Below are positions 16,812-25,580 of a stretch of 64,000 nucleotides of DNA, in pieces. The notes below the pieces were generated by a model. It was not told the DNA's origin, ran no database searches, and saw only the letters and a list, made by a program, of their open reading frames with translations. Origin of the DNA: Firmicutes bacterium UBA2058. GTDB taxonomy: Bacteria; Bacillota; Clostridia; Tissierellales; Sedimentibacteraceae. The stretch is taken from the NCBI GenBank assembly GCA_002332905.1, contig DDAM01000009.1, forward strand, positions 1-64,000. The letters are read 5' to 3'. Every line of letters starts with the position of its first letter. The first letter of the stretch is position 1. The translations under genes were made by a program, and so were the position numbers.

Positions 16812-16896
16812 CCTAATGGATGGTTTTTCTTGTCCTTTGCTTCTATTGTTTTAGATGATTAAGATACAAATATTTTGATGAAGATGAAATATATAC
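16812..16896 (+). pseudogene. Decayed duplicate of the 3' part of the gene at 10073-10489
   Basis: About 80 bases align with 10391-10480 of the PF06541-like membrane gene: GGTTTTTCTTGTCCTTTGC is identical, and the rest differs by substitutions and two short deletions that break the frame. The 5' two thirds are missing. So a copy of that gene once flanked the opp operon on the other side, or the operon was inserted beside a duplicated gene. Confidence 0.75.
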
Positions 16897-17004
16897 ATTT
16901 ATAGCAATATTACAAAAAATTAATCTTATTTTTACAAATAACGACAAATTATGTAATTGAATTGTAGTAATATGTAAAAAACATGTAATTTATGGAGGAG
17001 ATAA

Positions 17005-18339
17005 ATGAAAGCATCAAATTATAATTTCTTTATACCATATGATTATGAGAAGAATAAATATATTGCGTACAATGCCTTATCTAATTCCTTGGCATTGATT
17101 GAAGAGGACAAATACAAGAAGTATTTAGATTTTGAGAGCAGTAATATAGAGATTGACGATGAAAAATTACTTGAAGACTTAGCTAAGGGTTCATTTGTAA
17201 TAGATGATAATTTAGATGAGTTAAAAGTTATAAGTCATGATATGTATAGGACAAGATTTAATACTACACATTTAAGCTTGACTATTGCACCAACATCAGA
17301 TTGTAACTTTAGATGTAGTTACTGCTTTGAAAAAAATGCAATAAATAGCTGCTATATGAGTGAAGATACTGAAAACAGTATAGTAAAAATGTTGGAAAAC
17401 CGTTCTGGTTTAATTAATAATTTTCATGTTACATGGTATGGAGGAGAGCCGTTGCTGGCTGTTGACACAATCAAAAGGCTGAGTGAGAGATTTATTCAAA
17501 TTTGCGATGATAATAAAATTAATTATTCAGCAACTATTGTAACAAATGGCTACAATTTATCAAGAAAAAATTGGACAATCTTAAAATACTGTAAAGTAAC
17601 AACTATACAAATAACAGTTGACGGGGACGAAGAAACCCACAATAAAAGAAGACCACTAGTTGGAAATTTGCCTACATTTGATAAAATTATAAAAAATCTT
17701 GTAGATTTAAAAGATGATATTATACCTGTAAATCTTCGCATTAATATTGATAAAACCAACATTAATCAAATAGAAAAAGTACTTGAAACATTAAAGGAAA
17801 ATAATTTGACTAATGCGGTTATCCCATATTTGGCAAGAGTTGATAATTTTAATGATTGCTTTGATGATAATTATTGCCTGCGTTCTAATGAATTCAAAGA
17901 CATTGTGGAAAGATTTTGTGAAAAAATGCAAGAATACGGCTATAGTACTGAAAATTCTAAAAAATACAGTTATCCGAGAAGATTAGATTGTGTATGTGGA
18001 TGCGATGTGCTTGAATCATATGTTATAAATGCTGATGGAGAAATGTACAAATGCTGGAATGATATCGGAAATAAGGATATTTCCATAGGTAATGTAAGTA
18101 ACAATTTTACAGGTCCCAATAAATTATATTTGGACTATATGATGCATGACCCGACAATGGATGGAAAGTGTAGTAAATGTAAATTCTTGCCTATATGTAT
18201 GGGGGGGTGTAGCTCTAAAAGATTAAGCAATCCATACGATATGTGTGATGATACGAAGTATAAATTTGAAGAAAGGCTTAATAACATAGCGTTACAGATA
18301 AAATCAAAAATTAACAAAGAGAAAGAAAAAATAAGCTAA
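17005..18339 (+). CDS. Radical SAM/SPASM peptide maturase
   Basis: The 444-aa protein has an N-terminal region of about 90 residues (NYNFFIPYDYEKNKYIAYN) of the kind seen in RiPP maturases, then the radical SAM core with Cys100-x3-Cys104-x2-Cys107 (CNFRCSYC) and GGEPLL (about residue 149), and a C-terminal SPASM domain with many Cys: CVCGC, YKCW, CSKC, CMGGC (about residues 329-404). SPASM enzymes of this build install thioether or carbon-carbon links in Cys-rich peptides. The next gene encodes such a peptide and then an exporter. GGAGGAG precedes the start. The precise chemistry (sactipeptide, ranthipeptide or other) is not readable. Confidence 0.92.
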   Translation: MKASNYNFFIPYDYEKNKYIAYNALSNSLALIEEDKYKKYLDFESSNIEIDDEKLLEDLAKGSFVIDDNLDELKVISHDMYRTRFNTTHLSLTIAPTSDCNFRCSYCFEKNAINSCYMSEDTENSIVKMLENRSGLINNFHVTWYGGEPLLAVDTIKRLSERFIQICDDNKINYSATIVTNGYNLSRKNWTILKYCKVTTIQITVDGDEETHNKRRPLVGNLPTFDKIIKNLVDLKDDIIPVNLRINIDKTNINQIEKVLETLKENNLTNAVIPYLARVDNFNDCFDDNYCLRSNEFKDIVERFCEKMQEYGYSTENSKKYSYPRRLDCVCGCDVLESYVINADGEMYKCWNDIGNKDISIGNVSNNFTGPNKLYLDYMMHDPTMDGKCSKCKFLPICMGGCSSKRLSNPYDMCDDTKYKFEERLNNIALQIKSKINKEKEKIS

Positions 18340-18386
18340 TATATAATAATTATTATATATTAATTAAATAAGAGAGGGGGGATATT

Positions 18387-18542
18387 ATGGAATATTTAGT
18401 ATTGAATAATAATACTGTTGCACTTGCTTGTGCTGCATATATTACTAATGGCTATGGACCTTGCAGTGATGAACCATGTACATATACACCACCGTGCAAT
18501 ACAAAATTCAGACCATGTGATTATCTTGCTCCAGAAATTTAA
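18387..18542 (+). CDS. Cys-rich RiPP precursor peptide
   Basis: The 51-aa product has five Cys: Cys15 in a short hydrophobic N-terminal part (VALACAAY), then Cys26, Cys31, Cys37 and Cys44 with gaps of 4, 5 and 6 residues (CSDEPC, CTYTPPC, CNTKFRPC). A strong GAGAGGGGGG site precedes the ATG. It lies 47 bases behind the radical SAM/SPASM gene and before a terminator, as precursors usually do. The likely core is about residues 20-51, Pro/Thr/Asn-rich. No family name is assigned. Modification and leader cleavage are inferred from the neighbours. Confidence 0.82.
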   Translation: MEYLVLNNNTVALACAAYITNGYGPCSDEPCTYTPPCNTKFRPCDYLAPEI

Positions 18543-18594
18543 TAGACATTTTAAAGTATTATAAACAAAAGACATTTATAATTGTCAATTTATG

Positions 18595-18646
18595 AAATAA
18601 AGTTATACGCTACACACTTAATAGTGCATGCGTATAACTTTATTTT
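18595..18646 (+). terminator. Strong terminator after the RiPP precursor
   Basis: Sixteen-base perfect arms (18595-18610 and 18630-18645) followed by T residues. It would separate abundant precursor transcripts from the exporter gene 34 bases on, which must rely on read-through or its own promoter. Confidence 0.88.
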
Positions 18647-18679
18647 TCAGCAGAATAATTGTTAGAGAGGCATCTTATT

Positions 18680-20311
18680 ATGAAAATATTTAAATTTTGT
18701 CAAAAATTTATATTTAAATATAAAGGTATGTTTAGTATATATATTTTTTTAAATATAATGATTGGTATACTATCAGTCATTATACCTTTAATATCTGCAA
18801 AAATAATAGATAATTTGACTTATATAAAAAGTAAAGAATTACTTATAAACTATAGCATTTTATATGCATGTTTTATAGCAGGTAACATGATAATAGGTTT
18901 TTTATCCTCATACATATATATAAAATTACAAACAAAAAGCGGATATGAATTAAACACACATTTGATAAATCATCTTCAAAATGTATCATTATCATATTTT
19001 AATAATATGGATACTGTATATTTAAATCAACGAATAAACAGTGATTCAAATACTGTAATTGTGTTTTGCATAAACGTGATTATTAACGTTTTAGTTAATT
19101 TTTTAACTCTTATATTTACTTCAATTATGTTGATAAAAATAAATTATAAAATTGCAATTATATTAATTATATTACTTACAGCATATATAGCTATATATGG
19201 GATTTTCAAAAAACCATTGTATAAAATAATGCTGAAAACCAAAGAAGCACAATCTGAATTTTTTTCAAAGCTTAATGAGCAATTGTTCAATGTTAAATTT
19301 ATTAAAATACATTCTGCTGGTAAATTTTTTGCTAAAAGATTAGACAGTACATTTAATTCTTTAATTTCAAAATTAATTTCTTCACAGAAGCTGTCATATT
19401 TATATGCAAGCTGTGATACCGCTATAGGCTTATTGGCTCAATTAAGTATATTTTTGATAGGTGGGTTTAATATAATTAGTGGAAATATGACTATTGGTTT
19501 TTTTACAATTATGACAAGTTATTTTTCTATGATGATGAATTCTGCAAGATATTTTTTTAATCTAGGAAAATCATATCAAGATAATTTAGTTTCTTATAAC
19601 AGAATAACAGAAATATTGTCAATTAATAAGCAAAATAATGGAGACGTCAATTTAAATTGCATTGATAAAATTAATGTAGAAAATATATTATTTAATTATG
19701 GGGAAAAAAATATTTTTAATAATTACAATATAGAATTTGAAAAAGGAAAAATTTACAATCTGGTAGGTGATAATGGTGCTGGAAAAACTACTTTAGTCAA
19801 CTTAATGCTAGGGTTATATATAAACGATTATAGCGGAAAAATAAAATACAACAATTTTAATGTTGAAAATATAGATATGTATGAGATAAAACTTAGATGT
19901 ATTGGAGTAACAGAGCAAGAACCTATACTTATAGCCGATACTTTATTAAATAATATTACCTTTGGACAAAAATATAGTAATGATAAACTATATGAATTAA
20001 TTGAGATTTTGAATTTAGATAATTATATATCTTCCTTAGATAATGGGCTTGAAACAATAATTAACGAAAAATCTAGCAACATATCAGGAGGAGAAAAACA
20101 GAAAATATCAATATTAAGAGAATTATTAAAGAATCCTGAAGTTTTAATATTTGATGAACCTACATCAGCCCTTGATAGTTTAAGTAAAATAAAGCTTATC
20201 AATTATTTGCAAGAAATAAAGACAGATAAAATAATAATTATTATATCTCATGATGAAATTATAAAAAATATTTGCGATAAAATTATAAATATTAAACAGC
20301 TAAATATTTAA
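18680..20311 (+). CDS. ABC transporter with fused permease and ATPase, likely RiPP exporter
   Basis: The 543-aa half-transporter has six membrane helices (about residues 15-300) followed by an ATPase with Walker A GDNGAGKT (about 365), signature ISGGEKQ and Walker B VLIFDEPTSALD. There is no N-terminal C39 peptidase domain, so any leader cleavage would need another protease. I start at ATG 18680 with AGAGAGG upstream. Being directly behind the precursor and maturase, it probably exports the modified peptide or gives immunity. Confidence 0.88.
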   Translation: MKIFKFCQKFIFKYKGMFSIYIFLNIMIGILSVIIPLISAKIIDNLTYIKSKELLINYSILYACFIAGNMIIGFLSSYIYIKLQTKSGYELNTHLINHLQNVSLSYFNNMDTVYLNQRINSDSNTVIVFCINVIINVLVNFLTLIFTSIMLIKINYKIAIILIILLTAYIAIYGIFKKPLYKIMLKTKEAQSEFFSKLNEQLFNVKFIKIHSAGKFFAKRLDSTFNSLISKLISSQKLSYLYASCDTAIGLLAQLSIFLIGGFNIISGNMTIGFFTIMTSYFSMMMNSARYFFNLGKSYQDNLVSYNRITEILSINKQNNGDVNLNCIDKINVENILFNYGEKNIFNNYNIEFEKGKIYNLVGDNGAGKTTLVNLMLGLYINDYSGKIKYNNFNVENIDMYEIKLRCIGVTEQEPILIADTLLNNITFGQKYSNDKLYELIEILNLDNYISSLDNGLETIINEKSSNISGGEKQKISILRELLKNPEVLIFDEPTSALDSLSKIKLINYLQEIKTDKIIIIISHDEIIKNICDKIINIKQLNI

Positions 20312-20366
20312 AAATTTATACTTTTCAAATATTAATTTTACTTCAAGCTATATTTTAAAAGTAAGC

Positions 20367-20418
20367 GTCTAGTTGAATTTTTATTTTTTTATGTTTGTAA
20401 CATAGATAAAAACTAGAC
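20367..20418. other. Long imperfect inverted repeat upstream of dpaA
   Basis: The outer arms GTCTAGTT and AACTAGAC are perfect, and inner A/T segments (TATGTT/AACATA) continue the pairing with bulges, forming a hairpin of about 52 bases ending 28 bases before the dpaA start. It can serve as terminator for the exporter gene or as leader structure of the dpa operon. Confidence 0.55.
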
Positions 20419-20446
20419 ATATTGTATATGTATAGGGGGGATAAAT

Positions 20447-21337
20447 TTGTCAAAAAAAAGTGATATAACTGTTATCGGTGCAGACTTAAGACAGATATAC
20501 ATGATAAACAGACTTCACGAAAAAGGCTATACAGTTTATACTTATGGCATTAATAATGATTTAATAACTAATAAAATAAGAAAAACAGCTTCATTAGACG
20601 AAGCTATATCAGAAAGTAATATACTTATTTGTCCTATCCCATTTACTAAGAACAATAAAGATATTGCTTTTTTAGATTTGTACGAGGATAAAAATGTTAA
20701 ACACTTTATGGAACATTTAAACTCAAATCATATTTTATTTGCTGGATTAATTCCAGATTATTTATCTAGTTTTTGTAGTAGAAATAAAATTGACCAATAT
20801 GATTTTATGAAAATGAATGATGTGGCTATACTTAATGCTATCGCAACCGCTGAAGGAACTATAGCTGAGGCTATTAAGAGAAGCTCCATTAATTTGCATG
20901 ACAGCAATTGCCTTGTATTGGGATTTGGAAGATGTGCTCAAATATTAGCAAGCAAATTAAAAGCATTTGATGTAAATGTTTGTATTGCAGCAAGAAATAA
21001 GGATGCATGTGCATTAGCTATAGCATATGGTTACTCCAGCATATTACTTGATAAATTAGATTCTGAACTAAAGAGTTTTGACTTCGTATTTAATACAATT
21101 CCAGCAATTGTTTTAACAAAAGATAAGTTAGAGAAGCTATCACCGCATGTAACAATTATAGATATAGCATCAGCACCGGGAGGAATTGATTATATTGCTA
21201 GTGAAAGTTTAAATTTAAATGCGTCTTTGTGCTTAGGTCTACCAGGTATATATTCACCTAAAAGCTCAGGTGAAATTTTAGCTAATGTAATAGAAAATAT
21301 TCTAATTGAAAGAAGTGGTGAATTTGAAACTAAATAA
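20447..21337 (+). CDS. dpaA: Dipicolinate synthase subunit A
   Basis: The 296-aa protein has two Rossmann-like halves: ITVIGADLRQIYM at the start and the NAD(P)-binding loop LVLGFGRCAQILA (about residues 156-168). This is DpaA (SpoVFA), which with DpaB makes dipicolinic acid from the dihydrodipicolinate branch of lysine synthesis in the mother cell for the spore core. I use TTG 20447 since GGGGGG ends six bases before it. It overlaps dpaB by 14 bases. Expression is normally sigma-K dependent; no sigma-K box was firmly identified. Confidence 0.93.
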   Translation: MSKKSDITVIGADLRQIYMINRLHEKGYTVYTYGINNDLITNKIRKTASLDEAISESNILICPIPFTKNNKDIAFLDLYEDKNVKHFMEHLNSNHILFAGLIPDYLSSFCSRNKIDQYDFMKMNDVAILNAIATAEGTIAEAIKRSSINLHDSNCLVLGFGRCAQILASKLKAFDVNVCIAARNKDACALAIAYGYSSILLDKLDSELKSFDFVFNTIPAIVLTKDKLEKLSPHVTIIDIASAPGGIDYIASESLNLNASLCLGLPGIYSPKSSGEILANVIENILIERSGEFETK

Positions 21338-21911
21338 ATTAAATATAGGAGTTGCTTTTACTGGATCATTTTGCACATTTGATAAAATATTTATTGAATT
21401 AGAGAATTTAATTAAAGAAGGCTGTAATGTATATACAATTTTTTCATATACCTCTCAAAATATTGATTGTAGATTTGGAAAATCTGAAGAATTTATTTCA
21501 AGGGCAGAGAGCATCACTCTTACAAAGCCTATTTTAACATTGGAAGAAGCAGAACCACTAGGGCCACAAAACATGCTAGATATATTAATAATTGCACCTT
21601 GTACAGGTAATACACTTGCTAAATTAGTTAACGGAATAACAGATACTCCAGCACTAATGGCTGCAAAAGGTCATATAAGAAACAATAAACCCCTTGTAAT
21701 ATCCTTATCTACCAATGATGCACTTGGCTTTAATTTCAAAAACATAGGTACAATGTTAAATACTAAAAATGTATATTTTGTTCCTTTTGGTCAAGATAAT
21801 TATTCAGGAAAACCAAATTCAATGGTAGCGCATACTAAATTAATTATACCTACCTTGGAACAGGCTTTAGATGGTAAGCAAATACAACCAGTAATTAAAA
21901 GTCCACATTAA
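21324..21911 (+). CDS. dpaB: Dipicolinate synthase subunit B
   Basis: The 195-aa flavoprotein-like subunit starts with the family's IGVAFTGSFCTFDK and contains IIAPCTGNTLAKL and the TPALMAAKGH segment of DpaB (SpoVFB). It completes dipicolinate synthase with DpaA. The start is uncertain: TTG 21324 has AAGTGGTGA before it and gives the normal N-terminus, while TTG 21306 or GTG 21315 would add 3-6 residues. Confidence 0.92.
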   Translation: MKLNKLNIGVAFTGSFCTFDKIFIELENLIKEGCNVYTIFSYTSQNIDCRFGKSEEFISRAESITLTKPILTLEEAEPLGPQNMLDILIIAPCTGNTLAKLVNGITDTPALMAAKGHIRNNKPLVISLSTNDALGFNFKNIGTMLNTKNVYFVPFGQDNYSGKPNSMVAHTKLIIPTLEQALDGKQIQPVIKSPH

Positions 21912-21920
21912 AAAAGAAAG

Positions 21921-21953
21921 AGATTCTTTTAACTAAATAAAAGAATCTTTTTC
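21921..21953. terminator. Bidirectional terminator between dpaB and trxA
   Basis: AGATTCTTTTA and TAAAAGAATCT arms with a 6-base loop, A-rich before and T-rich after, serving both convergent genes. Confidence 0.85.
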
Positions 21954-21955
21954 TC

Positions 21956-22270
21956 TTACATTGCTAACATTTCTATAATTGATTTTTTAGATTTTACACC
22001 TATTGATTGCGCGACAACTTTTCCTTTGTTCATAACAATTAGTGTAGGTACACTTCTAATCTTGAATAATGAAGCAAGTTCATCTTCCTCATCAACATTT
22101 ATTTTACATACTTTAGCAGAACTTGTCACTTCTTTACTAACTTCGTCAATTATTGGAGAAACTGCTTTACATGGGCCACACCAAGAAGCCCAAAAATCCA
22201 ATAAAACTGGTACCTTAGAATTTAAAACTTCATCTTCAAAATTTTCTGTTGTAACTTTTACTGCAGACAT
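21956..22270 (-). CDS. trxA: Thioredoxin
   Basis: The 104-aa protein has the active site WCGPC (about residues 27-31), cis-Pro SVPT (about 72) and a C-terminal LAM. It reduces disulfides in the cytosol. ATG 22270 is chosen because GGAGGT lies just before it; an ATG 12 bases earlier overlaps that RBS. It sits 30 bases behind the reductase gene in an operon. Confidence 0.96.
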   Translation of the reverse strand: MSAVKVTTENFEDEVLNSKVPVLLDFWASWCGPCKAVSPIIDEVSKEVTSSAKVCKINVDEEDELASLFKIRSVPTLIVMNKGKVVAQSIGVKSKKSIIEMLAM

Positions 22271-22300
22271 AATTACCTCCAAATTAATAATATTTTATTT

Positions 22301-23161
22301 TTAATTATTTTTTCTTATAAATTTTATAATTTCAGTTCCTGCTTTGGAACCTTCGTAGATAGCTTTTGAAATTTGAAGCATACCGCCAGTACAATCTCCA
22401 GCAGCAAAAAGACCTTCTATATTAGTTTGTAAATTTTTATCTACAATAATATTATCTTTTTCAATTTCAGCACCTATTTTTTTAGCAAGATCGCTGCTTG
22501 AAGCACTCCCGATGGCTATAAAAATTCCATCAAAATTCATTGCGCTACCATCATCAAAATTAATGTATTCTGCTGTGTCTCCACCTTCAATAGAAAGAAT
22601 TTTTTTAAAGTTTACATTTATTTTAGATGGAATATTTGTGTTCAAATTATTTCCATTGGTTAACAAGGTTAGCGATTTTACTAATGGCAATAACTCTTTA
22701 GCTTCGTGTAGTGCATAGTCACTATTTCCAACAACAGCGACGTCTTTCCCTCTATAGAAAAAACCATCACATACAGCACAGTAGCTAACTCCTCTTCCCT
22801 CAAATTCCTTTAATCCTTTTATTTTAGGTTTATTTTTAACAGTGCCAGTTGCAATAAGTACAGATTTAGAAGTAAAGCTTCTATTTTTGGTACTTACTAT
22901 AAAATTTCCATCATAATTAAGGCCTGTAACTTCATCTTTTATATAAGTAGCACCAAGTCTTTTTGCTTGAAGCACCCCACTAGAAACTAATTTTTTTCCT
23001 GAAATGGGATTAACAAATCCATAATAGTTTTCTATTTTTTCAGCTTTGGCAAGCGAACCTGTATCTTTACCTATAATTAAAGATTTAAGTCCAGCTCTTT
23101 GTATATAGATAGCTGCTGACACTCCGGCAGGACCATTACCAATAATTATAACATCTACCAT
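22301..23161 (-). CDS. Thioredoxin reductase-like flavoprotein, possibly ferredoxin-dependent
   Basis: The 286-aa protein has the FAD loop GNGPAGVSAA, the redox pair CAVC (about residues 133-136) and the second FAD motif GLFAAGDC. In the domain that should bind NADPH, the usual GGGxSA loop is replaced by VVGNSDYALHEA and the HRRxxxR motif is absent. Clostridial reductases lacking these motifs (FFTR/DFTR types) use reduced ferredoxin or other partners instead of NADPH. This gene likely reduces the adjacent thioredoxin, with an electron donor other than NADPH (inference). ATG 23161 follows AAAGGG. Confidence 0.88.
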   Translation of the reverse strand: MVDVIIIGNGPAGVSAAIYIQRAGLKSLIIGKDTGSLAKAEKIENYYGFVNPISGKKLVSSGVLQAKRLGATYIKDEVTGLNYDGNFIVSTKNRSFTSKSVLIATGTVKNKPKIKGLKEFEGRGVSYCAVCDGFFYRGKDVAVVGNSDYALHEAKELLPLVKSLTLLTNGNNLNTNIPSKINVNFKKILSIEGGDTAEYINFDDGSAMNFDGIFIAIGSASSSDLAKKIGAEIEKDNIIVDKNLQTNIEGLFAAGDCTGGMLQISKAIYEGSKAGTEIIKFIRKNN

Positions 23162-23380
23162 ATATCTAACCCTTTCTTTCAATTATTTATATATTATATT
23201 TATATAATAAATAATGTTTAATAATTTTTAAGTAACTTTATCACTAATTATTTTTTTAAGATTACTAGAAAATATTTTCAACAAAATTATTTAATTATAT
23301 TTTAAATATTATTAAATAATTTTGAAATTATTATAAATAATATTATTAATATTAAAAATTTTATTTATATACAAAAATAT

Positions 23381-23419
23381 AATAAAAGCAGATAAAATTT
23401 TATTTTAACTGCTTTTATT
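23381..23419. terminator. Terminator behind the DUF1540 gene
   Basis: AATAAAAGCAG and CTGCTTTTATT are perfect 11-base arms around a 17-base A/T loop. It lies just past the stop codon of the minus-strand DUF1540 gene. The neighbouring 200 bp up to trxR is almost pure A/T without a gene. Confidence 0.75.
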
Positions 23420-23430
23420 AGTCATAAAAT

Positions 23431-23589
23431 TTATTTAACTTTAAATGATTGACAATCTGTACATTCTACTACAGTTGGATTAGTTTCATGAGTTCCTACT
23501 TTTATCATATCTAGAGTACAGTATTCTTCTGAGTTATCATTAAATCTACATTGTTGTACACTACATTTTATACTTGAATTTTTTGGCAT
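23431..23589 (-). CDS. DUF1540 small Cys-rich protein
   Basis: The 52-aa protein has Cys at 9, 14, 24, 43 and 46: KCSVQQCRFN, YCTLDMIKVG and ECTDCQSF. This is the DUF1540 pattern, common in Clostridia and often in two copies; it probably binds a metal. Some members are linked to sporulation, but function is not settled. AAGGAGGTG lies 7 bases before the ATG. Confidence 0.85.
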   Translation of the reverse strand: MPKNSSIKCSVQQCRFNDNSEEYCTLDMIKVGTHETNPTVVECTDCQSFKVK

Positions 23590-23729
23590 TTGTGCACCTC
23601 CTTTTATTACAATAAGATTATTATTTGTACTTATATAGTTAATATACAGGTATTATTTTGTACAATTTCAAAACTTTTTTAATCATATTTAGTACATGTG
23701 TATATATAATTGTATTGGGGGGGATTTAT

Positions 23730-24527
23730 TTGATAATTTCAATAAAGAAAAAAACATTTATTATACTTTCTATTTGCATCTCATTTATAATATTTGGAGC
23801 AATTGTTATTAATAATGCCAGTTTTAGAGTAAATGAAACTTTTTCAGAAATTACTAATTGGGGATTAAGCTTTCAAACAGAAGGTAAAGTTCCACAAGGT
23901 AATGTTTCTTCAGAATTTTTAAAAAAATATAATTCATATTATGTATCTGATACTGGGGAAAAGGTAATACACTTAACCTTCGATGCTGGTTTTGAGAATG
24001 GATATACATCAAACATATTAGATGTATTAAAAAAACATGATGTTAAAGTTACCTTCTTTTTAGTAGGAAATTATTTAGAAACAGAGCCTGAATTGGTAAA
24101 AAGAATGATAGCAGAAGGTCATATCGTGGGTAATCATACTTATACACATCCTGATATGTCAAAAATAGCTGAAATGGAAGACTTCAAAAACGAACTGGTT
24201 AAATTTGAGGAAAAATTTAAAGAAGTAACTGGTAAAGAATTAGTAAGATTTTATAGACCGCCTCAAGGTAAGTTTAATGAAAGTAATTTAAAGCACGCAC
24301 ATGAGCTTGGATATAAAACATTTTTTTGGAGCTTAGCATATGTTGATTGGTATGTTAATGACCAACCAACAAAGGAGCAGGCTTTTAGTAAGCTAATACC
24401 AAGAATTCACTCAGGTGCAATAGTATTATTACATAGTACATCAAAAACCAATTCTGAGATACTAGATGAACTTTTGACTGAGTGGAAAAAAATGGGATAT
24501 ACATTTAAAAATTTAGATGCGTTATAA
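23730..24527 (+). CDS. pdaA: PdaA-type polysaccharide deacetylase (spore cortex)
   Basis: The 265-aa protein has an N-terminal membrane anchor or signal (about residues 8-25) and a NodB-type domain: HLTFDAGFENGYT (motif 1; note Ala where many deacetylases have Asp), HIVGNHTYTHPD with the metal His pair, FYRPPQG, FWSLAYVDW and IVLLHS. The ENGYT and VDW segments are characteristic of PdaA, which deacetylates muramic acid on the way to muramic-delta-lactam in spore cortex. TTG 23730 with GGGGGGG six bases before is preferred over an upstream ATG. It fits the sporulation theme with dpaAB. Confidence 0.9.
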   Translation: MIISIKKKTFIILSICISFIIFGAIVINNASFRVNETFSEITNWGLSFQTEGKVPQGNVSSEFLKKYNSYYVSDTGEKVIHLTFDAGFENGYTSNILDVLKKHDVKVTFFLVGNYLETEPELVKRMIAEGHIVGNHTYTHPDMSKIAEMEDFKNELVKFEEKFKEVTGKELVRFYRPPQGKFNESNLKHAHELGYKTFFWSLAYVDWYVNDQPTKEQAFSKLIPRIHSGAIVLLHSTSKTNSEILDELLTEWKKMGYTFKNLDAL

Positions 24528-24563
24528 AAATAACACAGATGCCAGCATCTGTGTTATTTTTAT
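24524..24563. terminator. Bidirectional terminator between pdaA and a yitT gene
   Basis: Eighteen-base perfect arms with a 4-base loop; A/T runs at both ends. The pdaA stop codon lies inside the left arm. Confidence 0.92.
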
Positions 24564-24570
24564 AATTTTT

Positions 24571-25416
24571 TTAAAATTCTTGAAAACCTATACCAAAAAC
24601 ATCCTGAACATTTCTTACCAGAACAAATATATTTGGATCTATTTCTTTAAGCTGTTTTTTTAGAGTAAAATACTCATTTTTTGCTAATACTGTAACTATA
24701 ATGTCCTTATTTTCATTGGTATAGCCACCTTGTGCTTTATAAATTGTTACACCTCTATGTATTTTACTAAATATAAATTCTTTTATTTCCTCAGGTTTTT
24801 CAGAAACAATAACAGTTTCTTTTTTTATGTTAAATCCATCTATAAAATAATTTACAGATATACCTTTTAGAAACCATCCAAGAGCCCCTAAAATACCAAG
24901 CTCAAGACCAAAAGTTATAATTGCTAAGCAAACAACGATAGCATCAGCAACGAGTAACCCTGTTCCAAAGTTTAAGTTAAAATACTTATTAAAAATTTTA
25001 GCTAAAATATCAGTTCCGCCGGTTGAAGCGTTTTGATTAAATACTATAGCTAAACCAATTGCAAATAACACAATACCAACAATTAAATTTAATAATATTT
25101 CACTTGTTATAGGTTGAGAAATAGGGAAGAAATTTTCCATAACATACATATATACAGACAACATTATTATAGAAAAAATAGTTTTGCCTCCAAACTCACG
25201 CCCTATAAATATAAATCCTAACAATAATAAAACAATGTTTGTTATTAATGTAACATATGAAATTGGAAGTGATATATAGCTAGTCATAACTATAGAAAAG
25301 CCAGTAACCCCTCCAATTGCTAGATTCTGAGGTACTAAAAAATAAAAAATTCCAAAAGCTGCTACTAAAGTGCCAAACGCTGTAAAAAAATATTCTAAAA
25401 ATGTCTTTTTATTCAT
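24571..25416 (-). CDS. YitT-family membrane protein
   Basis: The 281-aa protein has five or six membrane helices (YitT_membrane/DUF161), with NQNASTGGTDILAKI repeated style motif around residue 128, followed by a soluble DUF2179 domain (about residues 215-275; KIHRGVTIYKAQGGYTN). Transport substrate is unknown. It is a close paralogue of the next gene upstream on the same strand. The AGGAGGA site is 13 bases from the ATG, a long spacing. Confidence 0.9.
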   Translation of the reverse strand: MNKKTFLEYFFTAFGTLVAAFGIFYFLVPQNLAIGGVTGFSIVMTSYISLPISYVTLITNIVLLLLGFIFIGREFGGKTIFSIIMLSVYMYVMENFFPISQPITSEILLNLIVGIVLFAIGLAIVFNQNASTGGTDILAKIFNKYFNLNFGTGLLVADAIVVCLAIITFGLELGILGALGWFLKGISVNYFIDGFNIKKETVIVSEKPEEIKEFIFSKIHRGVTIYKAQGGYTNENKDIIVTVLAKNEYFTLKKQLKEIDPNIFVLVRNVQDVFGIGFQEF

Positions 25417-25580
25417 CGCTTGTTTAAATCCTCCTGTCTTATAATCTAATGTAAATAATAGACTATTTATAAGTATAAATCAAGCGATTTTAAAAGTTCT
25501 TATTTTACTAAATATAATTATATTTTAAATAAATATATTAAGTGATTTGTTAAAAAACTAACAAATAAAAAATTAGCTAT

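Larger units (their letters stand above)
16664..17004. other. Gene-free stretch with relics
   Basis: This 341-bp gap holds a sequence at 16700-16719 (TGCCCCTGTCAAGTAGACAG) that resembles the terminal repeats of IS3-type elements, a terminator at 16743, and a decayed gene fragment at 16812. Together they suggest past rearrangement between the opp operon and the RiPP locus. No intact gene is seen; the leader of the radical SAM gene occupies the last part. Confidence 0.5.

Noticed and set aside
18387..18542. SCIFF-type six-Cys ranthipeptide precursor
   Set aside because: The peptide has five Cys with a different spacing and does not look like the SCIFF consensus; the maturase context is also different.
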